Shown here in pieces: positions 26,317 to 35,822 of a stretch of 64,000 nucleotides of DNA (position 1 is the stretch's first letter; the number at the start of each line of letters is the position of its first letter). The position numbers were made by a program, and so were the translations under genes. The notes below the pieces were generated by a model. It searched no databases. It worked only from the letters and a program-made list of their open reading frames with translations, and was not told where the DNA came from. The DNA is from Sphingomonas sp. (GTDB lineage: Bacteria; Pseudomonadota; Alphaproteobacteria; Sphingomonadales; Sphingomonadaceae), in the NCBI RefSeq assembly GCF_024508665.1, contig NZ_JANINP010000001.1, forward strand, positions 558,001-622,000, read 5' to 3'.

Positions 26317-28293
26317 ATGGCGACCGCCGTCCACGAAGAGACGCCCTCCGAGGCGTCGGCAAACCCACAAGCAGAATCGATCGTCGTCCGTTTCGCCGGG
26401 GATTCCGGCGACGGCATGCAGCTGACCGGGGGACAGTTCACGTTGTCCACGGCGCTTGCCGGCAACGACCTGTCGACCTTTCCCGACTTTCCCGCCGAAA
26501 TCCGTGCCCCGCTGGGCACGCTGTTCGGGGTGTCGGCATTCCAGATCAATTTCGGGTCGACCTCGATCGAGACCGCGGGCGACGCGCTCGACGTGTTGGT
26601 GGCGATGAACCCGGCGGCGCTCAAGACCAATGTCAATGAGCTCAAGCCTGGCGGATTGATCATCGCCGACACGGGCGAGTTCACCGAGCGCAACCTCGCC
26701 AAGGCGAAGTACGAGTCGAATCCGATCGAGGACGGCAGCCTTGCCAAGTGGCAAGTGCTGGCATTCGACATCTCCGCACTGACCGTTGCGGCGGTGAAGC
26801 CGTTCGGGCTGGGCAACAAGGAAGCCCTGCGCTGCAAGAATATGTGGACGCTGGGGCTCGCGCTCTGGATGTTCGACCGCGATCGCCAGCCGCTGATCGA
26901 TTGGCTCAAGGCCAAGTTCGCCAAGGCGCCGGCACTGGCGGAGGCCAATATCGCCGCGCTCAACGCCGGCCATGCTTATGGCGAGACCGCCGAGCTATCG
27001 GGTCCGCTCAAGCAGCACCATGTCCCGGCGGCGGCAGCCGAGCCGGGCCTGTACCGCACCGTGACCGGCGCCGAAGCCATCTCTATGGGGCTGGTAGCAG
27101 GCGCGCAGCTCGCCGATCTGCCGATGTTCTTCGGCGGCTATCCGATCACCCCCGCCTCGGCGATCCTGCATCATCTGTCGCGGCTCAAGGAATATGGCGT
27201 CACGACCTTCCAGGCGGAGGACGAAATCGCGGCGGTCGCGAGCGCGATCGGCGCCTCTTATGCCGGTCAGCTCGGCGTCACGTCGTCTTCGGGCCCCGGC
27301 ATCGCGCTCAAGGGCGAGGCGATCGGCCTCGCGATCATGACCGAATTGCCCTTGGTCATCGTCAACTCGCAGCGTGGCGGCCCGTCAACCGGGCTCCCGA
27401 CCAAGACAGAGCAATCGGACCTCTATCAGGCGGTCTATGGTCGCAATGGCGATGCGCCGATGCCGGTCGTCGCCGCGCGCTCGCCCGCCGATGCATTCGA
27501 AGTCGCGATCGAAGCCTGCCGCATCGCCACACAGTACATGACCCCGGTGATGCTGCTGACCGACGGCTATATCGCCAATGCCGCCGAACCTTGGAAGGTG
27601 CCCGAGGTCAGCGAGTATGCGCCGTTCCCGGTGACCTTCCTGGACAAGGTGCCCGACAGCGGCTTCCTGCCTTATGCCCGCGACGACAAGCTCGCGCGCC
27701 CCTGGGTGAAGCCGGGCACGCCGGGCCTGCTGCACCGCATCGGCGGGATCGAGAAGAAGCAGGGCACGGGGAATATCGATTATTCGCCCGCCAACCATCA
27801 GGAAATGACCAACACCCGCAAGGCGAAGGTCGACGGGATCAAGGTGCCCGACCAGACGATCGAGATAGGCAATCCCGGCGGCAAGCTCGCGGTGGTCGGC
27901 TGGGGCTCGACCTTTGGACCGATTCATCAGGCGGTGAAGTGTGCGAGGCGCAAGGGGCTTAATGTCAGCCACATCCACCTCCGCCACATCTGGCCCATGC
28001 CGGCCAATCTCGGCGATTTGCTCAAGGGTTACGAGAAGATCCTCGTACCGGAAATGAACACTGGTCAACTCAAGACGGTGCTGCGCGATCAATATCTGGT
28101 CGACGCCAAGCCGCTCAACAAGGTGTCGGGCCAGCCTTTCCGCATCGCCGAGATCGAAGCTGCGATCGATGCGATCCTCGCCGGCGGATCGGGCGGCCAG
28201 GTGCCGGCCGATCAGACGCAATTGCCCAATCCCGTTGCCGGTCATGATGATGGCCACACCAAGCCAGGCGCGCTGTCGCCGCAGTCGCGCTGA
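26317..28293 (+). CDS. korA: 2-oxoacid:acceptor (2-oxoglutarate:ferredoxin) oxidoreductase, fused gamma-alpha subunit
   Basis: Large subunit of a KorAB-type enzyme that decarboxylates a 2-oxoacid (most likely 2-oxoglutarate) to the acyl-CoA with reduction of ferredoxin. 658 aa. The N-terminal gamma domain (about 25-215; FAGDSGDGMQLTGGQF) is fused to the alpha pyrimidine-binding domain (about 245-600; FFGGYPITPASAILHHLS, QAEDEIAAV, SQRGGPSTGLPTKTEQSD). The start is set at ATG 26317; an upstream ATG at 26212 would add 35 low-conservation residues. korB follows after 11 bp. Confidence 0.92.
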   Translation: MATAVHEETPSEASANPQAESIVVRFAGDSGDGMQLTGGQFTLSTALAGNDLSTFPDFPAEIRAPLGTLFGVSAFQINFGSTSIETAGDALDVLVAMNPAALKTNVNELKPGGLIIADTGEFTERNLAKAKYESNPIEDGSLAKWQVLAFDISALTVAAVKPFGLGNKEALRCKNMWTLGLALWMFDRDRQPLIDWLKAKFAKAPALAEANIAALNAGHAYGETAELSGPLKQHHVPAAAAEPGLYRTVTGAEAISMGLVAGAQLADLPMFFGGYPITPASAILHHLSRLKEYGVTTFQAEDEIAAVASAIGASYAGQLGVTSSSGPGIALKGEAIGLAIMTELPLVIVNSQRGGPSTGLPTKTEQSDLYQAVYGRNGDAPMPVVAARSPADAFEVAIEACRIATQYMTPVMLLTDGYIANAAEPWKVPEVSEYAPFPVTFLDKVPDSGFLPYARDDKLARPWVKPGTPGLLHRIGGIEKKQGTGNIDYSPANHQEMTNTRKAKVDGIKVPDQTIEIGNPGGKLAVVGWGSTFGPIHQAVKCARRKGLNVSHIHLRHIWPMPANLGDLLKGYEKILVPEMNTGQLKTVLRDQYLVDAKPLNKVSGQPFRIAEIEAAIDAILAGGSGGQVPADQTQLPNPVAGHDDGHTKPGALSPQSR

Positions 28294-28304
28294 AGGATTT
28301 ACCG

Positions 28305-29339
28305 ATGAACGACATGACCCCGCCGCAAAAGTCGCTGCCCAAGGATTGGGAAACCGACCAGGAAGTGCGCTGGTGCCCGGGTTGCGGCGATTATGCGATC
28401 CTGAAGGCGGTGCAGCGGACTATGCCCGAGATCGGCGCGCGGCCCGAAAACACCGTGTTCGTCAGCGGCATTGGCTGCTCGTCGCGTTTTCCCTATTACA
28501 TGGAGACCTATGGCTTCCATACGATCCATGGCCGCGCGCCGGCGGTGGCGACGGGGGTCAAGCTCGCCAATCCCGATCTCGACGTATGGATCATCACCGG
28601 CGACGGCGACGCGCTGTCGATCGGCGGCAACCACACGATGCACTTGTTGCGGCGTAACCTGAATTGCCAGATCTTGTTGTTCAACAACGAGATTTACGGC
28701 CTGACCAAGGGGCAATACTCGCCGACCAGCCGCGAGGGTACCCGCTCGCCGTCGACCCCGTTCGGCTCGGTCGATCATCCGGCCAAGCCGTGCGCCTTCG
28801 CGCTCGGATCGGGCGCGCGGTTCGTCGCGCGCGGGATCGACGTCCACAAGAACCTGCCCGCGGTGCTCAAGGCGGCCTATGCCCATCAGGGCGCCGGCTT
28901 CGTCGAGATCTTCCAAAACTGCATCGTCTATAATGACGACGTGTTCGCGGCCTTCACGGAAAAGGCCAATGCTCCCGGGCATCAGCTGTGGGTCGAACAC
29001 GGCCAGCCATTGCTGTTCGCGAACGGCACCAAGGGGCTGACGATGGACACCGACCGGCTGGTCCTGAAGGTCGTCGACGTGGTCGACGGCGATTGGCAAG
29101 GCGCCGGCGTCGCGGTTCATGACCAGACCAACCGCGGGCTCGCGCACATGTTGGTCGAAATGCCGTTCGGCGCGTTTCCGATGGCGCTGGGTGTGATCTA
29201 CGACGATCCCGCCCCGACCTTCGACAGCGCGGTCATCGCGCAGAACAAGCAAGCGAGCGAGGGCAAGAAGCCGGACCTGCAGAAACTGCTGAGCCAGGGG
29301 CAGACCTGGCAGGTCGAGAAAGAGCCGCGCCCCGAATAA
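28305..29339 (+). CDS. korB: 2-oxoacid:ferredoxin oxidoreductase, beta subunit (TPP-binding)
   Basis: Small catalytic subunit, 344 aa, partner of KorA. Cluster cysteines are in RWCPGCGDYAIL and GIGCSSR, with a further Cys in FQNCIVYND. The TPP/Mg site is GDGDALSIGGNH followed by LFNNEIYGLTKGQ. No separate ferredoxin-like delta subunit gene is adjacent, consistent with the two-subunit class. Transcribed with korA. Confidence 0.94.
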   Translation: MNDMTPPQKSLPKDWETDQEVRWCPGCGDYAILKAVQRTMPEIGARPENTVFVSGIGCSSRFPYYMETYGFHTIHGRAPAVATGVKLANPDLDVWIITGDGDALSIGGNHTMHLLRRNLNCQILLFNNEIYGLTKGQYSPTSREGTRSPSTPFGSVDHPAKPCAFALGSGARFVARGIDVHKNLPAVLKAAYAHQGAGFVEIFQNCIVYNDDVFAAFTEKANAPGHQLWVEHGQPLLFANGTKGLTMDTDRLVLKVVDVVDGDWQGAGVAVHDQTNRGLAHMLVEMPFGAFPMALGVIYDDPAPTFDSAVIAQNKQASEGKKPDLQKLLSQGQTWQVEKEPRPE

Positions 29340-29343
29340 GTCT

Positions 29344-29606
29344 TTGATTCACGCGGAGGCGCGAAGATGAAGTCGCGTCGGTTCGGGTTTTCGCGCAGAG
29401 GCGCAAAGGGCGCAAAGTTGGTGGTCTCGGCTGCAGGCTCATGACTTACGCGAGCTTCGCGTCGCGACGCTCTATGAAATGCCGAGCTTTCAGCGCCTCT
29501 GCGCGAACCGGTCAGGTCGGCACAAGTCGGCGACCACGGCGTTGTGGCGCGATGATCGTTCTGAATGCAGATCTTCTTCGCGCCTCCGTGCCTCCGCGTG
29601 AATCAA
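29344..29606. repeat. 263-bp nested inverted repeat (MITE-like) between korB and phr
   Basis: The outer 17-bp arms are perfect inverted copies: TTGATTCACGCGGAGGC (29344-29360) and its complement at 29590-29606. An inner pair, TTCGCGCAGAGGCGC (29390-29404) and its complement (29493-29507), is nested within. No transposase and no convincing coding sequence lie inside. It fills almost the whole gap. Confidence 0.75.
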
Positions 29607-29625
29607 CCTTTCTTAACGAGCGCCA

Positions 29626-30999
29626 ATGACTGCACCGACCCTTCTCTGGCTGCGCCGGGACCTCAGGCTCGCCGACCAGCCGGCATTGCTGGCGGCGGTC
29701 CAACAGGGGCCGGTCATTCCAATCTACGTCCTCGACGACGAGACTCCGAAGCATCGCAAAATGGGTGCCGCCTCGCGCTGGTGGCTGCATCATAGCCTGG
29801 ACGCGCTCGACAAGGCCCTGCGCGAGAAAGGATCGCGGCTGATCCTGCGGCGGGGGAAATGCGACGAGGAACTCGGCGAGGTCGCCGAAGACGTGGGCGC
29901 CGATACGGTCCACGCAATCCGGCATTACGAACCCTGGTGGCGCAATGCCGAGCGTGCAGTGGCAAAACGGCTCAATCTGGTCTGTCACGACGGCAATTAT
30001 CTCGCCCCGCCCGGATCCATCACCAGCGGCAGCGGCGAGCCGTACAAAATCTACACGCCGTTCTGGCGGGCGTTGCGCGATGTCATGCCGCCGGGGCATC
30101 CGCTCGACCGGCCCCGTGCAATTCCGGCGCCATCTCGCTGGCCGCAAACCGAAAGGCTGAGCGACTGGGACCTGCTACCGACCAAGCCGAATTGGGCAGC
30201 CGGTTTCGCCAAAGAATGGGTGCCGGGCGAAGGTGGAGCACACGACCGGGTCGACGACTTCGTTGACGAAGTTGCGCGCTATGACGAGACGCGCAACCTG
30301 CCGTCGATCGAGGGGAGCTCGCGCCTGTCGCCGCATCTCCATTTCGGCGAGGTCTCGCCTGGCTATGTCTGGCACCGGATGGCGGGAAAGGGCGGGTCGT
30401 CGTCGGTCTTCCTGAGCGAACTCGCCTGGCGCGATTACGCCCAGAACGTCATCCTGCAATTGCCTGATTATGGCGCCAAAAACGGCCGTGAGCGGTTCGA
30501 CGACCTTCCCTGGCGCTCGGGCAAGGCTGCGCAAGACGACCTGCGGGCGTGGCAGCGCGGCGAGACGGGCTATCCGATCGTCGATGCCGGGATGCGTCAG
30601 CTTTGGGCGACCGGCTGGATGCACAATCGCGTGCGGATGATCGCAGCGTCGTTCCTGATCAAGCACTTGCTGATCGATTGGCGCGAAGGGGAGCAATGGT
30701 TCTGGGACACGCTGGTCGATGCCGATTACGGTAATAACAGCGTCAATTGGCAATGGGTCGCCGGCACCGGGATCGATGCCAATATGTGGGGCCGCATCAT
30801 GGCCCCGCTGACTCAATCGGAGAAGTTCGACGCAGGCGACTATATTCGCCAATGGGTACCCGAACTGGCCCACATCCCCGATCCGGCGATCCACGATCCC
30901 GAGCAGGCGGGATGCCGGCCGCCGGGTTATCCCGCCAAGCTGATCGGTCATCGCGAAGCGCGCGAGCGGGCCCTGACCGCGGCCAAAATGGTGCGATAA
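29626..30999 (+). CDS. phrB: Deoxyribodipyrimidine photo-lyase
   Basis: FAD-dependent enzyme of the photolyase/cryptochrome family (class I CPD type), repairing UV dimers with blue light. 457 aa. An N-terminal alpha/beta antenna domain (LLWLRRDLRLADQPAL) is followed by a helical FAD domain with LSPHLHFGEVSP, WRDYAQNVI, GYPIVDAGMRQLWATGW, MHNRVRM and NWQWVAGTG. The surface and core Trp positions for electron transfer appear conserved. It starts 20 bp after the repeat at 29606 with ACGAGCG upstream; its stop is 50 bp before the next gene. Confidence 0.94.
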   Translation: MTAPTLLWLRRDLRLADQPALLAAVQQGPVIPIYVLDDETPKHRKMGAASRWWLHHSLDALDKALREKGSRLILRRGKCDEELGEVAEDVGADTVHAIRHYEPWWRNAERAVAKRLNLVCHDGNYLAPPGSITSGSGEPYKIYTPFWRALRDVMPPGHPLDRPRAIPAPSRWPQTERLSDWDLLPTKPNWAAGFAKEWVPGEGGAHDRVDDFVDEVARYDETRNLPSIEGSSRLSPHLHFGEVSPGYVWHRMAGKGGSSSVFLSELAWRDYAQNVILQLPDYGAKNGRERFDDLPWRSGKAAQDDLRAWQRGETGYPIVDAGMRQLWATGWMHNRVRMIAASFLIKHLLIDWREGEQWFWDTLVDADYGNNSVNWQWVAGTGIDANMWGRIMAPLTQSEKFDAGDYIRQWVPELAHIPDPAIHDPEQAGCRPPGYPAKLIGHREARERALTAAKMVR

Positions 31000-31049
31000 C
31001 TCACCCAAATCACTTGGCGAAACGTCTGCGACATGCTTTGAGGAAAGGC

Positions 31050-32276
31050 ATGGATGCGCCTACGAGCGATAGGGGGCAGCGCAGCCGCGGAGGACCGTTC
31101 GCGCCGATCGGGCGACGGCTGTTGGCGCGCATCGACAAAAGCCTCGATCAAGGCGCAATTACCGTCTCGTTACCCAAAGGCGGTGCGCCGATGCGGCTTG
31201 GCGGCCGTGCGCCCGGGCCCGAGGCGATCGTCATCCTCAACAATTGGCGGGCCCTTTGGCGGCTGGCGACCGCTGGCTCGGCCGGCTGGTACGAGGCTTG
31301 GGCGGCGGGCGAATGGGAAAGCCCGGATCCGGTGGCGCTCTTCGAGCTCTTCTCGCTAAACCGGCATAGTCTCGCAGGCACGGGCCGAGCGCAGGGCGTG
31401 TGGCGGCTGTTGCGCCGCTTGTGGCACAAAGCGCACCGCAACGACCGCGCCGGCGCCCGGCGCAACATTCACGACCATTATGATCTGGGCAACGAATTCT
31501 ACGAATTGTGGCTCGATCCGACGATGACCTATTCGAGCGCGATGTTCGAAAGGCCTGAGGAGAGCCTCGAGGAAGCGCAGCGCGCCAAGCTCGCCGCGAT
31601 CCTGGCGCGAACCGCGACCAATCCCGGCGATCGCATCCTGGAGATCGGGTGCGGCTGGGGGTCGTTTGCCGAGACCGCGGCGAAAGCGGGCATAGGTGTC
31701 CACGGCATCACGCTCTCGACCGAACAAAAGGCCTATGCCGATGCCCGTATGGCGTGGCAGGGTTTCGATCAGGTCGAGATCGAACTGGTCGACTATCGCG
31801 ACGTGACCGGCACCTATGACGGCGTCGCCAGCATCGAGATGGTCGAGGCGGTGGGCGAGGAATATTGGCCCGATTACCTCGCCGCGATCGCCCGCGCGCT
31901 CAAGGCCGGGGGACGCGCCGCGATCCAATATATCGCGATCGATGACGCGATGTTCGAAGGCTATGCGCGCAATGTGGATTTCATCCAGCGTTACGTGTTT
32001 CCGGGCGGCATGCTGTTATCGGAAAGTCGCTTTCAGGCGCTGGCGGAGAAGGTGGGATTGGCATGGCGCGATCGGCACGCCTTCCGGCTGGATTATGCCG
32101 AGACGTTGAAACGTTGGCGCGAAGCGTTCGACGCGGTTGTTGCCGCAGGCAGATTGCCTGAGCGGTTCGACAAGCATTTCATTGGTTTGTGGCGATTCTA
32201 TCTAATGTATTGTGAAGGCGGATTTCGCGGTGGCGGGATCGAGGTCGCGCAGATCACGCTCGTCAAGGAGGGGTAA
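31050..32276 (+). CDS. Cyclopropane-fatty-acyl-phospholipid synthase family SAM methyltransferase
   Basis: 408-aa class I methyltransferase acting at the membrane on unsaturated acyl chains (cyclopropanation or methylation). A variable N-terminal domain (1-135) precedes NIHDHYDLGNEFYELWLD. The SAM motif ILEIGCGWGSFA and SIEMVEAVGEEYW are typical, and YIFP-like QRYVFPGGML is present. The start ATG 31050 has AGGAAAGG immediately upstream (31041-31048). The stop TAA overlaps the next ATG by one base, so it is co-translated with the serine hydrolase. Confidence 0.9.
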   Translation: MDAPTSDRGQRSRGGPFAPIGRRLLARIDKSLDQGAITVSLPKGGAPMRLGGRAPGPEAIVILNNWRALWRLATAGSAGWYEAWAAGEWESPDPVALFELFSLNRHSLAGTGRAQGVWRLLRRLWHKAHRNDRAGARRNIHDHYDLGNEFYELWLDPTMTYSSAMFERPEESLEEAQRAKLAAILARTATNPGDRILEIGCGWGSFAETAAKAGIGVHGITLSTEQKAYADARMAWQGFDQVEIELVDYRDVTGTYDGVASIEMVEAVGEEYWPDYLAAIARALKAGGRAAIQYIAIDDAMFEGYARNVDFIQRYVFPGGMLLSESRFQALAEKVGLAWRDRHAFRLDYAETLKRWREAFDAVVAAGRLPERFDKHFIGLWRFYLMYCEGGFRGGGIEVAQITLVKEG

Positions 32277-33433
32277 TGAAGGGGGTAGGTTTTCTCGCGG
32301 CGCTCGTTCTCGCGGGCGTGGCATCGGCACAATCGGTCACGGTGACTCCGGACAATGCGACCAAGCTTCGCCAGGTCGGCGCGGAGGTGCTGTTCTGGAG
32401 CCAGGCGCAACGCGACCAGAATTTCCGCGAGATGGAGAAGATCTTCCCCGGCCATGTCGTCAAGGCCGGTACCAGGGTCCGGCCGCTACCCAATGGTAAA
32501 CCGCTTCCGATCGCGGAGGCGGCCGTCAAAGCTGGCATGGCCGACCTGAATATTGCCGGGCTGATCGTGGTGCAGGATGGGAAGATCCGGCTCGAACGCT
32601 ACGGGCTCGGGTACGGCGCGAATGGCCGCTGGACCAGCTTCTCGGTCGCCAAATCGTTCACCTCGACCTTGGTCGGCGCTGCGATCCGTGATGGGTATAT
32701 CAAGTCGATCGACGATCCGGTGACGCGATACATCCCCGATCTCGCCGGCGGCGGGTATGACGGCGTGACGGTGCGTCAGCTCCTGACGATGACGTCGGGC
32801 GTGAAGTGGAACGAGGATTATACCGATCCCAAATCCGATGTGGCTCGGATGTTCTCCGATGGGGTGCCGGCGGGGCAGGATCCGACCGTCTGGTACATGA
32901 AGAAGCTGCCGCGCGAGAGCGCGCCGGGGACGAAATGGGTCTACAAGACCGGCGAGACCAATCTGATCGGCGTGCTGGTCGAGCGCGCGACCAAAAAGAG
33001 TCTGGCCGACTATCTGACCGAGAAGGTGTGGAAGCCGTGGGGAATGGAGCGCGACGCGTTCTGGATGACCAACCCGGCAGGAAGCGAGGTCAGCGGATGC
33101 TGCCTGTCGGTAAACTTGCGCGATTATGCCCGGATGGGAATGTTCGCGCTGTCAGGCGGCAAGGGCGTGGTGCCCGACGGCTGGTTCGCCAGCGCGACGA
33201 CCAACCAGGTGCCGATCCCCAAGGACGAAGGGGGCTTCGGCTATGGCTATCAATGGTGGACGATGCCCGGCGGCCGCTTCGCCGCGCTCGGCATTTTCGG
33301 CCAGAGCATCATGGTCGATCCGGCGAAGAAGCTGGTCGTCGTCATGTCGGGGTCGTGGCCGACCGCCACGGCCGAAAAGCTATCGGCGGAGCGAGCAGAA
33401 TTCTGGAAGAAGATCGAGACCGCCGCGGATTGA
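32276..33433 (+). CDS. Secreted serine hydrolase, beta-lactamase family
   Basis: 385 aa with a signal peptide (about 1-18, GVASAQ). The SxxK nucleophile motif is SVAK (123-126); YKTGETN gives the Tyr motif. LLTMTSGVKW and a GYGYQWWTM C-terminal region match 6-aminohexanoate-dimer-hydrolase/esterase-like members. The substrate is unknown. Translation is coupled to the CFA-type methyltransferase (TAATG). It is followed by a palindromic repeat before the convergent SDR gene. Confidence 0.86.
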   Translation: MKGVGFLAALVLAGVASAQSVTVTPDNATKLRQVGAEVLFWSQAQRDQNFREMEKIFPGHVVKAGTRVRPLPNGKPLPIAEAAVKAGMADLNIAGLIVVQDGKIRLERYGLGYGANGRWTSFSVAKSFTSTLVGAAIRDGYIKSIDDPVTRYIPDLAGGGYDGVTVRQLLTMTSGVKWNEDYTDPKSDVARMFSDGVPAGQDPTVWYMKKLPRESAPGTKWVYKTGETNLIGVLVERATKKSLADYLTEKVWKPWGMERDAFWMTNPAGSEVSGCCLSVNLRDYARMGMFALSGGKGVVPDGWFASATTNQVPIPKDEGGFGYGYQWWTMPGGRFAALGIFGQSIMVDPAKKLVVVMSGSWPTATAEKLSAERAEFWKKIETAAD

Positions 33434-33460
33434 GAGCTGCCAGCTTCCCCGGACTACATC

Positions 33461-33487
33461 GTCACCCGGGCCTTGTTCCGGGGTGAC
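33461..33487. repeat. REP-like palindrome at a convergent gene end
   Basis: GTCACCCGGG...GGGTGAC (33461-33487) with a 7-bp outer stem GTCACCC/GGGTGAC and an inner CGG/CCG. It lies between two genes that converge and may act as a bidirectional terminator. Confidence 0.6.
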
Positions 33488-33513
33488 GTTGGAAGAGAGG
33501 CTATGGCGGTGCC

Positions 33514-34221
33514 TCAATCGACGCGTTCGACATGTCCCGACGGGAAATCGTTCGCGACCAACTCGACGATCTTGTCCGCCACCACTTCCGGCGGCTTGAC
33601 GCTGGCGGGATCCTCGCCCGGATAGGCCCGCTCGCGCATTGCTGTTCGGGTGGCACCGGGGTCGAGCAGGGCAACGCGGATGTTGCTAATTCCCTCGACC
33701 TCCTCTCCATAGGCTTGCACCAATGTCCCGAACGCCGCCTTGGACGCACCGTACGCGCCCCAGAAGGCACGCGGCTGGCGGCCGACCTTCGACGTGATCC
33801 CGACCACCCGCGCGCGCGCAGATTTGCGCAACGCCGAATCGAACGCGGCGATCAGCGCCTGTTGTGCGCTGACGTTGAGCGTCATGACCTTGGCGAACTC
33901 CTTGGGATCGATCGCCTGGACCGCCGACAGCGAACCGAGCGTCGCGGCGTTGAGCACGAGGATATCGAGTGTTCCCCAGCGTTCGGCGACCGCGCTCGCC
34001 AACCGCGCGATGCTGTCGGTTTCGATCAGATCGAGCGGCGCGATGGTCGCGGTGCCGCCTGCGGCATGGATCGCTTCCTCGACCTGCTCGAGCGCGCCGG
34101 CGGTACGCGCGGTCAGGATCACGTGGGCACCCTCCGCCGCGAGCGCCTTGGCGGTGGCGGCGCCGATCCCACGGCTCGCGCCGGTCACCAGCGCGAGCTG
34201 GCCGTCAAATCTTTTCGTCAT
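33514..34221 (-). CDS. Short-chain dehydrogenase/reductase (SDR)
   Basis: 235-aa classical SDR. Cofactor motif TGASRGIG near residues 13-20, structural NAA (LVLNAATL), and catalytic GITSK...YGASK. The motif TARTAGALE after the Rossmann strand suggests NADP. The substrate is unknown. It is one base downstream of purF on the same strand, so it is likely co-transcribed with it. Confidence 0.9.
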   Translation of the reverse strand: MTKRFDGQLALVTGASRGIGAATAKALAAEGAHVILTARTAGALEQVEEAIHAAGGTATIAPLDLIETDSIARLASAVAERWGTLDILVLNAATLGSLSAVQAIDPKEFAKVMTLNVSAQQALIAAFDSALRKSARARVVGITSKVGRQPRAFWGAYGASKAAFGTLVQAYGEEVEGISNIRVALLDPGATRTAMRERAYPGEDPASVKPPEVVADKIVELVANDFPSGHVERVD

Positions 34222-34222
34222 G

Positions 34223-35680
34223 TTATTCCGCGGCTTCGGGGTGAAGAGCGAGTTGCTCGTCCATATGCGCGTCGCTGTAATCGGTCAGCACCGTCGGATA
34301 ATCGCCGGTGAAGCAGGCGTCGCAATATTTGGGAGCCGGGCCGTTGCGCCCCGCTTCGCCCAGCGCCTTGTACAGGCCGTCGATCGACACGAACGCCAGA
34401 CTGTCGGCATGGATGAAATCGGTCATGCCGGGGACCGAATAGCGCGAGGCAAGCAGCTTCTCACGCTCCGGCGTATCGACGCCGTAGAAACAGGAATGCG
34501 TGGTCGGCGGTGAAGCGATGCGCATATGCACTTCGCGCGCCCCGGCTTCGCGCATCATCTCGACGATCTTGAGGCTGGTCGTGCCGCGCACGATCGAATC
34601 GTCGACCAGGATGATCGACTTGTCCTTGATCAGCGCGCGATTGGCATTGTGCTTGAGCTTCACGCCCAGGCGGCGGACTTCGGCGCCCGGCTGGATGAAG
34701 GTGCGGCCGACATAATGCGAGCGGATGATGCCGAGCTCGAACGGGATACCCGATTGCTGAGCATAGCCGATCGCGGCGGGCACGCCCGAATCGGGCACCG
34801 GGATGACCAGATCGGCCTCGACCGGCGATTCGATCGCGAGCTGCGCGCCGATCGCCTTTCGGACCGAATAGACCGACTGGTCGCCGGCGATCGAATCGGG
34901 CCGCGAGAAATAGACCCACTCGAAGATGCACGGCCGCGGCGCGGTCTGGCCGAATGGGCGCAGCGAGCGCAGCTTGCCGTCCTCTATGATGATCAGCTCG
35001 CCCGGATCGACCGAGCGAACGAATTCGGCCCCGACCACGTCGAGGGCGACGGTTTCGGAAGCGAAGATGATCGCTTCGCCCAATTTGCCCATCACCAACG
35101 GGCGGATGCCAAGCGGATCGCGGCACGCCATCATCCCGGTCGGCGTCATAACGATCAGCGAATAGGCACCCTCCACCCGGCGCAATGCATCGACGAATTT
35201 GTCGAGCGGATCGCGATACGAGCTGGTCGCGACCAGATGGATGATGACTTCGGTATCGCTGGTCGACTGGAAGATCGCGCCGCGCTGAACGAGGTCGTTG
35301 CGCAGACGGAAAGCGTTGGAGATATTGCCGTTATGCGCGACCGCGAACCCGCCGCTGGCGAGTTCGGCGTAGAGCGGCTGGACGTTCCTCAGCGCGGTCT
35401 CGCCGGTTGTCGAGTAGCGGACATGGCCGCAGGCGGTTGCCCCGCGCAGCCCGCCCATGATCTCGTCCTTGTCGAAATTCCCCGCGACATGGCCCATCGC
35501 GCGGTGGCTGTGGAAATGCTTGCCGTCCCAACTGGTGATGCCGGCCGCTTCCTGTCCGCGATGCTGGAGCGCATGAAGCCCCAGCGCCACCAGCGCCGCG
35601 GCGCCGTCCGCACCGGACACACCGAAAATGCCGCACTCCTCGCGGAGCTTGTCGTCGTCAAAAGGATTCGTGGTCAGCAT
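34223..35680 (-). CDS. purF: Amidophosphoribosyltransferase PurF
   Basis: First committed enzyme of purine synthesis: PRPP plus glutamine to phosphoribosylamine. 485 aa. The Ntn nucleophile is Cys16 (REECGIFG) behind a 15-residue propeptide. The PRTase loop is IILVDDSIVRGTTS. Cysteines in PCIFEW, HSCFYG and KYCDAC match the 4Fe-4S ligands of the Bacillus-type enzyme, so this is an iron-sulfur PurF. Divergent from hisI across 142 bp; the SDR gene follows immediately. Confidence 0.97.
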   Translation of the reverse strand: MLTTNPFDDDKLREECGIFGVSGADGAAALVALGLHALQHRGQEAAGITSWDGKHFHSHRAMGHVAGNFDKDEIMGGLRGATACGHVRYSTTGETALRNVQPLYAELASGGFAVAHNGNISNAFRLRNDLVQRGAIFQSTSDTEVIIHLVATSSYRDPLDKFVDALRRVEGAYSLIVMTPTGMMACRDPLGIRPLVMGKLGEAIIFASETVALDVVGAEFVRSVDPGELIIIEDGKLRSLRPFGQTAPRPCIFEWVYFSRPDSIAGDQSVYSVRKAIGAQLAIESPVEADLVIPVPDSGVPAAIGYAQQSGIPFELGIIRSHYVGRTFIQPGAEVRRLGVKLKHNANRALIKDKSIILVDDSIVRGTTSLKIVEMMREAGAREVHMRIASPPTTHSCFYGVDTPEREKLLASRYSVPGMTDFIHADSLAFVSIDGLYKALGEAGRNGPAPKYCDACFTGDYPTVLTDYSDAHMDEQLALHPEAAE

Positions 35681-35822
35681 GGTGTCCGTACTCAGTGCGG
35701 ACCCAAGGATCCGTGCTGCTGTGGCGCTCGGCCATATAGTGACGCCTGCCGGGTTTGTCGCGTATTTGTCATACGCCGCGTGCCGATTTTGTCGGATTGC
35801 GGTGCCGCGCTAGGGGAGAGGC

